DNA of 64,000 nt, taken from an uncultured Sphingomonadaceae bacterium (GTDB taxonomy: Bacteria; Pseudomonadota; Alphaproteobacteria; Sphingomonadales; Sphingomonadaceae). The position numbers and the translations under genes were made by a program. The DNA is taken from the NCBI GenBank assembly GCA_947494305.1, contig CANLUL010000002.1, positions 367,727 to 431,726 on the forward strand, read 5' to 3'. The notes beneath the pieces were generated by a model. The model did no database searches, had not been told where the DNA came from, and was given only the letters and a program-made list of their open reading frames with translations. The stretch's first letter is position 1; every line of letters starts with the position of its first letter. Positions 52,970 to 61,404 of this stretch are shown here, piece by piece.

Positions 52970-54123
52970 CAGCGTAGCCCCAACTGTCGTGCGGTGATGC
53001 CGCGCATCACTTCTGTTGTGCCGCCGCGCAGCGTATTGGGCGGCGAACGAAGCACGCCTATGTTAAGAATGCGCCGCATTTCCGGACTCCACTCTTCGGC
53101 GGGTAGATCGGTTAACATGGCGCGGACTTGCTGGGTCAGATCATTTTCCAATCGATTGCCTAGATCTTTCACCAAGGCGGCTTCCGTTTCCGGTGACACA
53201 CCTTGGTTCAACAGATTTGCAATGCCCCATGACATGCCTTTCAGGGTGCGCAAATTGGCGATCAACTTGCCCAGCCGTGCCTTGCTGTCCGAACCCATTT
53301 TCCCGCTCAGTTGCCAAAGCGCGGTTTCCAATGTGACATAGCTCGACAGGAAGCGTTCCGGACCGGATCGTTCCATCGCCAGTTCGCCGGTCACCTGCTT
53401 CCAGCCACCGCCTTCGTCTCCGAGCAAACAATCATCAGGTACAATCACATCTTCAAAATAGACCTCGTTGAAATGCGCATCACCGGAGAGATCAACAATC
53501 GGTTTGATCGTGACACCAGGCAAGTTGAGATCAACCATGATCTGCGATAGACCAACATGGCGATTGCGGCCATCGGCGGGAGAGGTCCGCAGCAATGCAA
53601 CCATATAGTGACAGATATGCGCGCCGGAGGACCAGATTTTCTGGCCATTAATCTTCCAGCCGCCATCTACTTTTTCCGCTTTGGTTTTCACATTCGCAAG
53701 GTCGGAACCGGCGCCCGGTTCGCTGAGGCCAATGGCGAAATAACACTCGCCAGCAGCAATGCGAGGCAGGATATCGAGCTTCTGCTCCTCGGTGCCATGT
53801 TCAAGCAGCATCGGGGCGTGTTGGCGATCGGCAATCCAGTGGGCCCCCACCGGAGCACCGGCATGGAGCGTTTCCTCGGTCACAATGTATCGTTCGAGCG
53901 CAGACTTGTCGTGGCCGCCATATTGGCTGGACCAGGTTAGCCCAATCCAACCGCGCTTGCCCATTTTTTGGGAAAACTCAGGATCAGCCGAAGACATCCA
54001 GCATTCCGGCTCGCGGCGATAATTACCGGCTTCCAGTTCTTCTTTTAGAAAAGCCTGCAATTCTGCGCGCAGTTCTTCGAGCGCCGGATCGGGTTCAACA
54101 ACGGGGAAATTAAATCGCTGCAT
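52969..54123 (-). CDS. Acyl-CoA dehydrogenase, large subunit type
   Basis: The 384-residue flavoprotein has GLSEPGAGSDLANVKTKAEK, GQKIWSSGAHICHYMVALLRT, FNEVYFEDVIVPDDCLLGDEGGG and, at the end, TLRGGTTEVMRGITARQLGL. The usual C-terminal Glu is Gly (RGGT), while a Glu is present in LAMERSG, the position used by heterotetrameric sterol-type enzymes. The smaller dehydrogenase gene overlaps its stop codon. Upstream on the same strand lies the alkylsulfatase-like gene, 12 bases away, so the operon continues from 56893 down. Confidence 0.92.
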   Translation of the reverse strand: MQRFNFPVVEPDPALEELRAELQAFLKEELEAGNYRREPECWMSSADPEFSQKMGKRGWIGLTWSSQYGGHDKSALERYIVTEETLHAGAPVGAHWIADRQHAPMLLEHGTEEQKLDILPRIAAGECYFAIGLSEPGAGSDLANVKTKAEKVDGGWKINGQKIWSSGAHICHYMVALLRTSPADGRNRHVGLSQIMVDLNLPGVTIKPIVDLSGDAHFNEVYFEDVIVPDDCLLGDEGGGWKQVTGELAMERSGPERFLSSYVTLETALWQLSGKMGSDSKARLGKLIANLRTLKGMSWGIANLLNQGVSPETEAALVKDLGNRLENDLTQQVRAMLTDLPAEEWSPEMRRILNIGVLRSPPNTLRGGTTEVMRGITARQLGLR

Positions 54124-54135
54124 GAGAAAATCCTC

Positions 54136-56082
54136 TTAAGGGGTGACGATATCAAATTGTGGATTAACTTCATCAAGCGCGCCAAACATAGCTGCCATAA
54201 GGGCGGTATCGCCTGACAGCTTTAATGCACCCGACTGGATCAATTCCAATGGATTGGCTTGACGCATCAGCAATTTGGTAAAGTCGCTGCGGCTGATGGA
54301 TACTTGTGCCGCAGAAGTTTCCGATTTGCCGGCACGCGGGAACAAATAGCTTTTGTTCAGATCGACCATGACTTCTTCATTGCGATCGGGGAAACTGAAC
54401 TGGATGACGCCGCCACTGCCCTGCATTTTCTTTGGGTTGAAGCGCGTGGCCAGAGCGTCAAATAAATCAACCGCAGGAATTCCATTGAGAACCTTAGCAT
54501 TGGCCGTCGAAATGCTGTCTTTGGTGTTGTTACCCTCGCGCAATTCTTTTGCACCCACCAAATAGATGTTGCGCCAGGTTCCAGCCTCAGCCTGAAAACC
54601 GAGCTGTTCATATGTCGCGGCAAGCCATTTTTTGGCGCCTTCATTGTCCGGGTTGGCAAAAACAACATGATTGAAGACGGTAGCGGCCCAGCGATAGTCA
54701 CCCGCTTCAAAAGCCTGTTCACCAATGGCTAGCGCATTATCTGTGCCTCCCATCGATGCGACATATTTTGTAGAAGCCTCGGTGGTTGGCAATTGGTGAT
54801 AGTGGGCGGGCACGGCATCCCACCAACCGAAATAGCGTTGATAGACCGCCTTGCTGTTGTGGTTCAGCGTTCCATAATAATCGCGCACGCCAAAGTCGGT
54901 TTTGGCAAAATCGGGTTCACCGATATTTTCGGCAATCTCATGCATAGTCGCGCCCTGATTGGCCTGACGCATGGTCTGATCATGGACATAGCGATAGAGT
55001 CCGCGTTGATTTTTTAGAGCGACCTGCACATTGTCGATGCCCCATGTTGGCCAGTGATGTGATGCGACTAACACGTCTGATTTGGCTCCATATTTTGCGA
55101 GCATCGCATCGATCACCTTGCTCCATTTCAACGTGTCACGCACCAGCGCACCACGCGGTGTGAGCACATTGTGAAAGGTTCGGGTCACGACCTCTGCGGT
55201 GTGCAGAGCCTTGAACTGAGGCAGGTAGAAGACGAATTCAGCGGGTGCTTCGGTTTCACCGGCATCCATAAATTCAAAAGTGATACCATCGACGGTCAAC
55301 GTCTCGCCGTCTTTGCTGATCGATTTGGTTGGCGGCAACAGTGCCACATCTCCGCTGGAGAGTTTCTGCCCCAGACCGCCGCCGACATGACCGGATTTCC
55401 CAACTGGCAAGGCGGTGCCGAACTGGAACTGGACGCGCCTGTTCATCGCGGTTCCGGCAATGACACTCTCGCCAATCGACTCAGCCAGAAAGCCATGCGG
55501 TGCAATAATCTGGACCTTGCCAGACTGGACGTCTGCCTGAGAGGCCACACCCGCTACACCGCCAAAATGATCGCCATGGCTATGAGTGAATAGCACGGCA
55601 GCAACGGGTCGCTCGCCGAGGGTCTTATTGGCCAATTCCAGCCCTGCCTTCGCCGGAGCAGGTGTAGTCAACGGATCAATGATAATCCAACCGGTCTTGC
55701 CAGCGATCAAGGTCATCTGCGCCAGATCATATCCGCGAATCTGATAGATGCCGGGAACGACCTCAAACAATCCGTGAATGCTGTTGAGTTTGCCCTGTCG
55801 CCATAGAGAGGGGTTGACGGTATCGGGCGCATCACCGGTCATAAATTGAAACTGGTTGGGATCCCAGGACACCGAACCATCGGCATTGAGAATGGGCTTT
55901 TCGATTTTTGCCAGAAAGCCGCGATTTGCATTTTCAAAGTCGGTCTGGTCAGCAATGGGAAGGCGCTTGGCAACTTCTGCATTGGCATTTTTTGTAGCTT
56001 CGGTTGCAACCCCTTCTGGGGGCGATGCCAAAGCGGTGGAAGCTAGAGCTAGAACCCCTATTGAAAAAGCAATTTTCTTCAT
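54136..56082 (-). CDS. Alkylsulfatase-like metallo-beta-lactamase fold protein
   Basis: The 648-residue protein has a signal peptide (MKKIAFSIGVLALASTALA), a metallo-beta-lactamase domain with the two-metal motif FTHSHGDHFGGVAG, a dimerisation region (ADNALAIGEQAFEAGDYRWAATVFNHVVFA) and a C-terminal SCP2-like domain. This three-part plan and the length match SdsA1-type alkylsulfatases, which release sulfate from primary alkyl sulfates. It is the second gene of the reverse operon, before two acyl-CoA dehydrogenases. A secreted sulfatase could free a side-chain alcohol from a sulfated lipid before further catabolism; this is inference. Confidence 0.88.
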   Translation of the reverse strand: MKKIAFSIGVLALASTALASPPEGVATEATKNANAEVAKRLPIADQTDFENANRGFLAKIEKPILNADGSVSWDPNQFQFMTGDAPDTVNPSLWRQGKLNSIHGLFEVVPGIYQIRGYDLAQMTLIAGKTGWIIIDPLTTPAPAKAGLELANKTLGERPVAAVLFTHSHGDHFGGVAGVASQADVQSGKVQIIAPHGFLAESIGESVIAGTAMNRRVQFQFGTALPVGKSGHVGGGLGQKLSSGDVALLPPTKSISKDGETLTVDGITFEFMDAGETEAPAEFVFYLPQFKALHTAEVVTRTFHNVLTPRGALVRDTLKWSKVIDAMLAKYGAKSDVLVASHHWPTWGIDNVQVALKNQRGLYRYVHDQTMRQANQGATMHEIAENIGEPDFAKTDFGVRDYYGTLNHNSKAVYQRYFGWWDAVPAHYHQLPTTEASTKYVASMGGTDNALAIGEQAFEAGDYRWAATVFNHVVFANPDNEGAKKWLAATYEQLGFQAEAGTWRNIYLVGAKELREGNNTKDSISTANAKVLNGIPAVDLFDALATRFNPKKMQGSGGVIQFSFPDRNEEVMVDLNKSYLFPRAGKSETSAAQVSISRSDFTKLLMRQANPLELIQSGALKLSGDTALMAAMFGALDEVNPQFDIVTP

Positions 56083-56083
56083 C

Positions 56084-56893
56084 TTACGCTCCTTTGAATT
56101 CCGGTTTGCGTTTTTCTAGAATGGCATCAATCGCCTCGCGGTGATCATCCATTTGCTGCAACACACCCTGAAACAAGGCGGCCTGATCCAGATTTTCTTT
56201 CAGGGTCACATTTTGTGCGGTGCGGACCAATTGCTTGGTCTTGCGGATGGCCAGTGGCGGGAAGCCAACAACCATCTCGGCCAGTTCCATGGCACGCTCG
56301 AGCAGTTTTTCGTTGCTGACAATCTCTGATACCAGTCCATAGTCTAGGGCTTTTTCTGCGTTGATAAACTCGCCGGTAAACAGCATCTGGTTGGCGCGAG
56401 CCTGTCCGATGATCCGGGGTAACAACCAAGCGCCGCCGTCACCGGGGATGATACCAACCCGCAAAAAGCTTTCGGCAAAGATTGCATCTTCGCCCGCTAT
56501 TCGAATATCGCACATGGTGGTCAGGTCATTGCCCGCCCCGATAGCATGGCCATTTACTGCGGCGATGACAGGCACCGAAATTTCTGAAAAAGCGAGCGGG
56601 ATGCGCTGAATGCCGGTCTTGTACCAATTCTCGATTTCCAGCGGCGACATACCCTGTTCCTCGGTCATCGCCTTGATTTCGTGCAAATTGCCACCGGCGG
56701 AGAAGCTCTTGCCATTGGCGGCCAGAACAACACAGCTGACATCGTCATCGGCATCTGCCTTTTTTATCGCATTGACCAATCCCTCGCAAAGATCCTTGGA
56801 CAAGGCATTGCGCGTTTCCGGCTTGTTCAGCGTGATTGTCACGATCCGGTCATTTTTTTCGTAGAGTACGACAGCTGTATCTTCGGCGGTCAT
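56084..56893 (-). CDS. Crotonase family protein (enoyl-CoA hydratase/isomerase-like)
   Basis: I chose the ATG at 56893 (MTAEDTAVVLYEKNDRI), giving 269 residues; the frame extends to 56968 without homology. The oxyanion loop GKSFSAGGNLHEIKAM is normal. Both active-site positions differ from true hydratases: GAGNDLTTMCDIR has Asp where hydratases have Glu, and in FAESFLRVGIIPGDGG the position of the second Glu is Phe. It may isomerise or cleave rather than hydrate. It is the first gene of the reverse operon with the sulfatase and the dehydrogenases, and is divergent from gspH. Confidence 0.86.
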   Translation of the reverse strand: MTAEDTAVVLYEKNDRIVTITLNKPETRNALSKDLCEGLVNAIKKADADDDVSCVVLAANGKSFSAGGNLHEIKAMTEEQGMSPLEIENWYKTGIQRIPLAFSEISVPVIAAVNGHAIGAGNDLTTMCDIRIAGEDAIFAESFLRVGIIPGDGGAWLLPRIIGQARANQMLFTGEFINAEKALDYGLVSEIVSNEKLLERAMELAEMVVGFPPLAIRKTKQLVRTAQNVTLKENLDQAALFQGVLQQMDDHREAIDAILEKRKPEFKGA

Positions 56894-56995
56894 ATTGGTT
56901 CCTTTGCCCTGTTCTTCTATTTTGTTTATGGTGACGTCATTGCAGGGGCACCGGGATTCTGCAAGCATTGCAAAGGTGAAATTATCAATTCTGTC

Positions 56996-57478
56996 ATGAG
57001 GACATCGCTAATTCTTATCCAACCCAAAAAGGATCAAACCGGTTTCACATTGGTTGAACTGCTGATCGTTATTGGCCTGTTGGGTCTGTTGACGTCGGTG
57101 GTTGTTCTCTCCCTTCCCGGAGCGAGTTCTGCGCTGGAACAGGACGCTCAGCGTTTCGCCGCTAAGACCGCTGCTCTGCGTGACAATGCAATCCTTCAAT
57201 CTCGCCCGATGGCGGTTCAGGTAACCGCTTCCGGATACAGCTTCCTCCAGCGCCGTGATGGTAGTTGGAATGTGTTGGAAGACAGGCCCTTTTCCTCCAC
57301 CAACTGGTCGTCCGGCATAACCGTTGCCACAGCAGCGGAAGGGTCGATGCTGATCAGCTTTGAATCCACCGGTTTGCCTAGCGAATCAGCCCATGTTGAT
57401 TTGCAGTCCGAGGATCAGTTTCGCCGCATAACCATTGCGCCCATGGGCGATGTCAAACTGGCGGAAGCAGAACCATGA
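56996..57478 (+). CDS. gspH: Type II secretion minor pseudopilin GspH
   Basis: The 160-residue protein has a prepilin leader cut before Phe17 (QTG followed by FTLVELLIVIGLLGLLTSVVVL), which is the type IV pilin-like N-terminus. It then has a small globular domain with the GspH/FimT pattern (RFAAKTAALRDNAILQSRPMAVQV). It overlaps gspI by four bases. The frame is open upstream into the crotonase gene, but the leader sets the start. gspG, gspJ and gspK are not in the window, so the rest of the system must be elsewhere. Confidence 0.85.
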   Translation: MRTSLILIQPKKDQTGFTLVELLIVIGLLGLLTSVVVLSLPGASSALEQDAQRFAAKTAALRDNAILQSRPMAVQVTASGYSFLQRRDGSWNVLEDRPFSSTNWSSGITVATAAEGSMLISFESTGLPSESAHVDLQSEDQFRRITIAPMGDVKLAEAEP

Positions 57479-57879
57479 TCCGGAAAGGGGAAACCGGGTT
57501 TACGCTTATCGAGATGCTGGTTGCACTGGCGGTGTTCAGCCTTGCCGCCCTCGCGCTAATCCGTTTGCAAGCCTATACGACACGCAATGCGGCCGAACTG
57601 GAAACCCGCGTGGTGGCACAATCAGTTGTACGCAATAGAGCAGTGGAAATCCTGACCGATCCACGCCCTCCGGCCGTTGGCCAGTCCAGAGGTCAGGTTG
57701 AAAATGGCGGATTGATCTGGAACTGGACGCAGGATGCAAAACTGACGGAAGATCAACGATTTGTTCAGGTGGACATTATGGCAAATGAAAGCATATCGGG
57801 TGCACCCGCTTCGTTGACTATATTGCGGCCTGCCGGGTTGTTGCTCGACCAAGGCGCTGCAAATGCGCCAGGCAACTAG
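57475..57879 (+). CDS. gspI: Type II secretion minor pseudopilin GspI
   Basis: The 134-residue protein has a prepilin leader (MIRKGETG followed by FTLIEMLVALAVFSLAALAL) and the GspI-type C-terminal domain (RNRAVEILTDPRPPAVGQSRGQVENGG). The gene start overlaps the gspH stop (ATGA). Its stop overlaps by four bases that of the convergent purU. With only gspH and gspI here, the pair looks like a split-off part of a type II secretion locus or a relic of one. Confidence 0.85.
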   Translation: MIRKGETGFTLIEMLVALAVFSLAALALIRLQAYTTRNAAELETRVVAQSVVRNRAVEILTDPRPPAVGQSRGQVENGGLIWNWTQDAKLTEDQRFVQVDIMANESISGAPASLTILRPAGLLLDQGAANAPGN

Positions 57880-58736
57880 CGAAATACGATAGTCTTGTTG
57901 CCGTTGAGCAATATGCGATGTTCACCGGCCCATTTGACCGCCCTGGCCAGGACTTGCGCCTCAATATCCCGTCCAATGCGGATGAATTCCTCGACGCTAA
58001 CCCGGTGATCGACGCGCTCGACTGCTTGTTCGATAATCGGACCTTCATCCAAATCGGCATTTACAAAATGGGCCGTCGCACCAATAATTTTTACGCCGCG
58101 TTCGTGGGCTCGGTGATAGGGCTTGGCACCCTTGAAACCCGGCAAAAAGCTGTGGTGGATATTGATGCATCGTCCCGAAAGGGCGGCGCTCATATCGGTA
58201 GACAGGATTTGCATGTAACGTGCCAGAATCAGATAATCTGCGCTCTGTTCCTCTATCAAATCCAGGATAGCCTGTTCCTGATCCCGCCGATTGTCGCCAC
58301 TAACAGGCAAATGGTGAAACGGCACACCGTGCCATTCCGTCAAGTCCTGCAATTTATCATGATTGCTTACCACCGCAGCAATATTCACCGGTAGCCCGCC
58401 CGTTTTCCAGCGGTGCAACAGGTCGTTCAGGCAGTGACTGCCTTTCGAGACGGCGATAACGATATTCGGTTTTTCGACGCAGCTTACCAGCTTCCATGTC
58501 ATGGAAAAGCGATCCGCAACATCGCCAAAGGCTTGCTTGAGTTCCTCAATATTTTGAGGGAACCTATTCCCCGATTCCTTGAACTCCACGCGCATAAAAA
58601 AGCGACCTTGGTCGAGATCGGCATATTGCTGGCTATCCAGGATGAAACCGTCACGATCGGCTAGGAACCCGGTTACCGCGCCAACCAGACCAACGCGATC
58701 TTGCGCCGTCAGCGTCAGAATGAAGTTATTGGACAT
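57876..58736 (-). CDS. purU: Formyltetrahydrofolate deformylase
   Basis: PurU hydrolyses 10-formyl-THF to formate and THF and so balances one-carbon units. The 286 residues start with an ACT domain (FILTLTAQDRVGLVGAVTGFLADRDGFIL) and continue with the formyltransferase-like domain: IVIAVSKGSHCLNDLL, INIHHSFLPGFKGAKPY with the catalytic His and the invariant IHHSFLP, and GATAHFVNADLDEGPII. I chose the ATG at 58736; the frame runs further up to 58850. The ACT domain is likely the glycine or methionine regulatory site. Confidence 0.93.
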   Translation of the reverse strand: MSNNFILTLTAQDRVGLVGAVTGFLADRDGFILDSQQYADLDQGRFFMRVEFKESGNRFPQNIEELKQAFGDVADRFSMTWKLVSCVEKPNIVIAVSKGSHCLNDLLHRWKTGGLPVNIAAVVSNHDKLQDLTEWHGVPFHHLPVSGDNRRDQEQAILDLIEEQSADYLILARYMQILSTDMSAALSGRCINIHHSFLPGFKGAKPYHRAHERGVKIIGATAHFVNADLDEGPIIEQAVERVDHRVSVEEFIRIGRDIEAQVLARAVKWAGEHRILLNGNKTIVFR

Positions 58737-58862
58737 ATCATCTCCAGCGACTTTTCTTGCGCTAATGGCGGAGTGCGGCCCAATTGGAAAGATGCATTTT
58801 CCCTTGTGTGGAAACGCGCATCGACTAGATACTAGGGTCAAGACAACCAACCAGGTAATATC

Positions 58863-59612
58863 ATGGACAAATTAGAAGAAGCGCTCGAAAACTTTGATGA
58901 TGATGAGTTTGGAGCAGATGACGAATCGACGCTTGAATGGTGGGATTTTGATGATCCAACGGAAATGGTCGACGCAGTGGCTGGCGATATTCAATTCATC
59001 ATTGAAAGCGCACTAGATGCACGCGGCGATGCGTTGCTCGCGCTTCCGGCAAGCGATGAAGCCATGCCGGTGCTCGAGGCACTGGCTGCCAAGCAGATTA
59101 AATGGAAACATGTTTCCATCATTCCGACCCATGATTATCTGGTCCCGCTCGATGACCCTCGCAGCGCGGCAAAAAAACTTGCGACGCTTTTCCTGACGCG
59201 CGGCGCACGTGTTTTGCCATTGGCTCCGGACCATGAGGATTATCAGATGGCCGGGTCAGCCGCTGATGCGAGATTGCAAGACCAGAAATGGCCACCTGAT
59301 TTGGTTTGGCTGGGCATGGGTGCTGATGGCAGTACGGCTGGCATCATGGAAAGTGCCGATATGGAAGAGGCGCTCGATGGCCCGGCGGAAAAGCGCGCGG
59401 TCGGTATCATGCCGGACAATGAGGATACACCGTTGGTGACAATTACCAAGGCTGCGATCTGCGAAGCGCGGACTGTGATCGTTCTGCTGAAAGGCACAGC
59501 GGGTCAGTCGATGCTGGAAATGGAAATTGAACAAGGGGCCACGAGCATGGCGCCTATTGGCCGGGTGTTTGCCGACCTGTCGGTACCTGTGGATATTTAC
59601 GTGGAAAAATAA
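58863..59612 (+). CDS. 6-phosphogluconolactonase-like protein lacking the catalytic His
   Basis: The 249-residue protein has the NagB/6-phosphogluconolactonase fold: a leading acidic segment, DPTEMVDAVAGDIQFIIE, WKHVSIIPTHDYLVPLDDPRS in place of the family's DER motif, and PDLVWLGMGADGSTAGI in place of the GMGxDGHTAS motif. Ser157 stands where the catalytic His is found. So it probably binds a sugar phosphate or related molecule but is unlikely to be an ordinary lactonase. It is a single-gene unit between purU and the serine hydrolase gene. Related genes without the His occur in alphaproteobacteria and are usually annotated as pgl. Confidence 0.75.
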   Translation: MDKLEEALENFDDDEFGADDESTLEWWDFDDPTEMVDAVAGDIQFIIESALDARGDALLALPASDEAMPVLEALAAKQIKWKHVSIIPTHDYLVPLDDPRSAAKKLATLFLTRGARVLPLAPDHEDYQMAGSAADARLQDQKWPPDLVWLGMGADGSTAGIMESADMEEALDGPAEKRAVGIMPDNEDTPLVTITKAAICEARTVIVLLKGTAGQSMLEMEIEQGATSMAPIGRVFADLSVPVDIYVEK

Positions 59613-59650
59613 GGGATAGAAACTATCCACATATAATCTGGGAGAAGACA

Positions 59651-60979
59651 ATGAAGCATCTGAGAAAATTATACGGCACTTGCCTGGGTACCGCTGTCTT
59701 CATTTTGGCTTCCCCCCTGGCCGCACAAGCAACCGCGCCGGCTTCGACCAGCTTTCCAGTATATTCCTCCGAAGCGGCAGGATCGGATTTTAGTCCAGCG
59801 AAGATCGCAGCGCTGGAAGCCCGGATGCAGAAATTTGTCGAGGATGGCGATGCCAAGGGCATAGCGACGCTTCTCGTCAAAGACGGAAAAGTCATTAGCC
59901 ATATGCAGGCGGGCCTGCGCCGTGTGTCGGATAACGCACCGATCACTGAAGACACGATTTACCGCATCTATTCGATGACCAAACCGGTGACTGGCGTCGC
60001 CCTGATGACTCTGTTTGAGCAGGGTAAATTTTCACTCGATGACCCCATCTCCAAATTTGTTCCGGAGTTTGAAAATCTAACTGTGGTCAAAAGCGTCAAC
60101 GCAGATGGTAGTTTTGAAGTCGAGCCGCTGAAACGGCAGCCGACCATGCGCGAGTTGATGAGCCATACGGCTGGATTTGCCTATGGCCTTTATGGCGAGG
60201 ATCCGTCGAACAAGATGTTCAAGGAGAAACAGATTCTGGCTTCAGCGGATATGAAATCATTCATCGATGCCGTTGCCAAAGTGCCGCTTATGTCGCAACC
60301 GGGAGAGCGCTGGTTCTATTCTGCAGCGGTTGATATTCAGGGTGCAATTGTTGAGCGCCTCTCAGGTATGGCGTTCGGAGAATATCTGAAAGCCACGGTG
60401 TTCGATCCTTTGGATATGGACGATACCGGCTTTTATGTTCCCGAAGCCGACTATGATCGTTTTTCCGACGTCTATGGATATCATCCGGTGACAAAAGAAT
60501 TTGGCCGTGTCCCGTTTCCCCAAGTGGCTTTTAGAAAGTCGACGGTAAAAATGGAATCTGGCGGCGGCGGACTGGTTGCCACACTGGATGACTATGCCCG
60601 TTTTTGTCAGATGTTAGCCAATGGTGGAGAGCTTAATGGCAACCGGATCATTAAACCTGAAACGCTAAAATTGATGCGGACCAATGTCCTAAAAGATAAC
60701 CAGAAAGTGAATATCGCCGGGACGCTGACACCTGCAGCGATGGAATATCTGGGCTTTGGTCTGGACTTTGGGACCATTAAAAATGACGGGTCTGGCAAAG
60801 TTCCCCACGGTGATGGAACCTATTTTTGGGGCGGTGCTGCTGGAACCTGGTTCTGGGTAGACCCGGTTAATAACCTGTACTTTATCGGTATGATCCAGCG
60901 TTTTCCGCAAAACGGCCCACCTACCGATTTTCGCGGTATTTCCGGAAAAATGGTTTATGATGCCCTAACCGACAAATAG
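59651..60979 (+). CDS. Secreted serine hydrolase (class C beta-lactamase fold)
   Basis: The 442-residue protein has a signal peptide (KLYGTCLGTAVFILASPLAAQA) and a class C beta-lactamase/esterase fold. The nucleophile is Ser108 in IYSMTKPVTG, with Lys111 three residues on. Tyr223 in WFYSAAVDIQG is in the YxN position but the Asn is Ala. Late family segments are HGDGTYFWGGAAGTWFW and FIGMIQRFPQ. Such proteins are usually esterases or D-aminopeptidases rather than drug-inactivating enzymes. A short hairpin follows the stop codon. Confidence 0.87.
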   Translation: MKHLRKLYGTCLGTAVFILASPLAAQATAPASTSFPVYSSEAAGSDFSPAKIAALEARMQKFVEDGDAKGIATLLVKDGKVISHMQAGLRRVSDNAPITEDTIYRIYSMTKPVTGVALMTLFEQGKFSLDDPISKFVPEFENLTVVKSVNADGSFEVEPLKRQPTMRELMSHTAGFAYGLYGEDPSNKMFKEKQILASADMKSFIDAVAKVPLMSQPGERWFYSAAVDIQGAIVERLSGMAFGEYLKATVFDPLDMDDTGFYVPEADYDRFSDVYGYHPVTKEFGRVPFPQVAFRKSTVKMESGGGGLVATLDDYARFCQMLANGGELNGNRIIKPETLKLMRTNVLKDNQKVNIAGTLTPAAMEYLGFGLDFGTIKNDGSGKVPHGDGTYFWGGAAGTWFWVDPVNNLYFIGMIQRFPQNGPPTDFRGISGKMVYDALTDK

Positions 60980-61004
60980 CAAAGTAAGCCCCTCCTTACT
61001 TTGC
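60979..61004 (+). terminator. Hairpin after serine hydrolase gene
   Basis: GCAAAGTAAG (60979-60988) and CTTACTTTGC (60995-61004) form a perfect 10-bp stem with a six-base C-rich loop, overlapping the last base of the TAG stop. No T run follows, so it may stabilise the 3' end or act with Rho. Confidence 0.5.
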
Positions 61005-61128
61005 AGAACTTTGCCTAAGCCTAACCAGTTGGTCGCAAATTTTGCACGGGAAGTGGGGGTATCTCGTATATTTTAAAGCTGCTGAGGTCTTTTGATCTTG
61101 GAAAATACGGCACAATGCCCAGATACGC

Positions 61129-61149
61129 TGTGGATAAAACTGTTGATAA
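61129..61149. promoter_or_regulatory. Two DnaA-box-like sequences in tandem
   Basis: TGTGGATAA at 61129-61137 is the reverse complement of the consensus DnaA box TTATCCACA. TGTTGATAA at 61141-61149 differs at one base. They sit 20 to 40 bases upstream of the small gene at 61170. Chance matches to nine-base boxes are not rare, so the two close copies are suggestive rather than proof of DnaA control. Confidence 0.35.
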
Positions 61150-61169
61150 TCACCCCCCGGAGAATCAAT

Positions 61170-61358
61170 ATGACTGCTTTAGAAAAATTTATTTTGCGAA
61201 GAAGACAAGACCGCATCGGTCCGGACGCCCTGATGGGCCCTGTTCCCCAATATGGCCGGACGCAGTTTCGCATGCGCAAGAGCGATGGTCGGCCGGTTTT
61301 TCGCGACCACATTTCGGGAAGCCGCGGCAAGACAACGGAAAGAACCGTCGCTGCGTAA
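61170..61358 (+). CDS. Small basic protein, 62 residues, unknown function
   Basis: GGAGA lies six bases before the ATG at 61170, so translation is plausible. The 62 residues are rich in Arg and Gly (LEKFILRRRQDRIGPDAL, QFRMRKSDGRPVFRDH) with no recognised family. The frame does not overlap a known gene. The stretch 60980-61480 otherwise has no gene. Composition looks native, but this could be a chance frame. Confidence 0.4.
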   Translation: MTALEKFILRRRQDRIGPDALMGPVPQYGRTQFRMRKSDGRPVFRDHISGSRGKTTERTVAA

Positions 61359-61404
61359 TCGCTGAAAATACTTGTTGGAAATTTCTATCGGGTAACTGAT
61401 TGAT

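Noticed and set aside
52400-53341. Long forward frame (313 codons) opposite the acyl-CoA dehydrogenase pair
   Set aside because: It is antisense to two well-conserved genes and its product matches no family.
56932-56939. TGACGTCA palindrome between the crotonase and gspH genes
   Set aside because: An eight-base palindrome is expected by chance in 64 kb, and no second copy supports it as a site.
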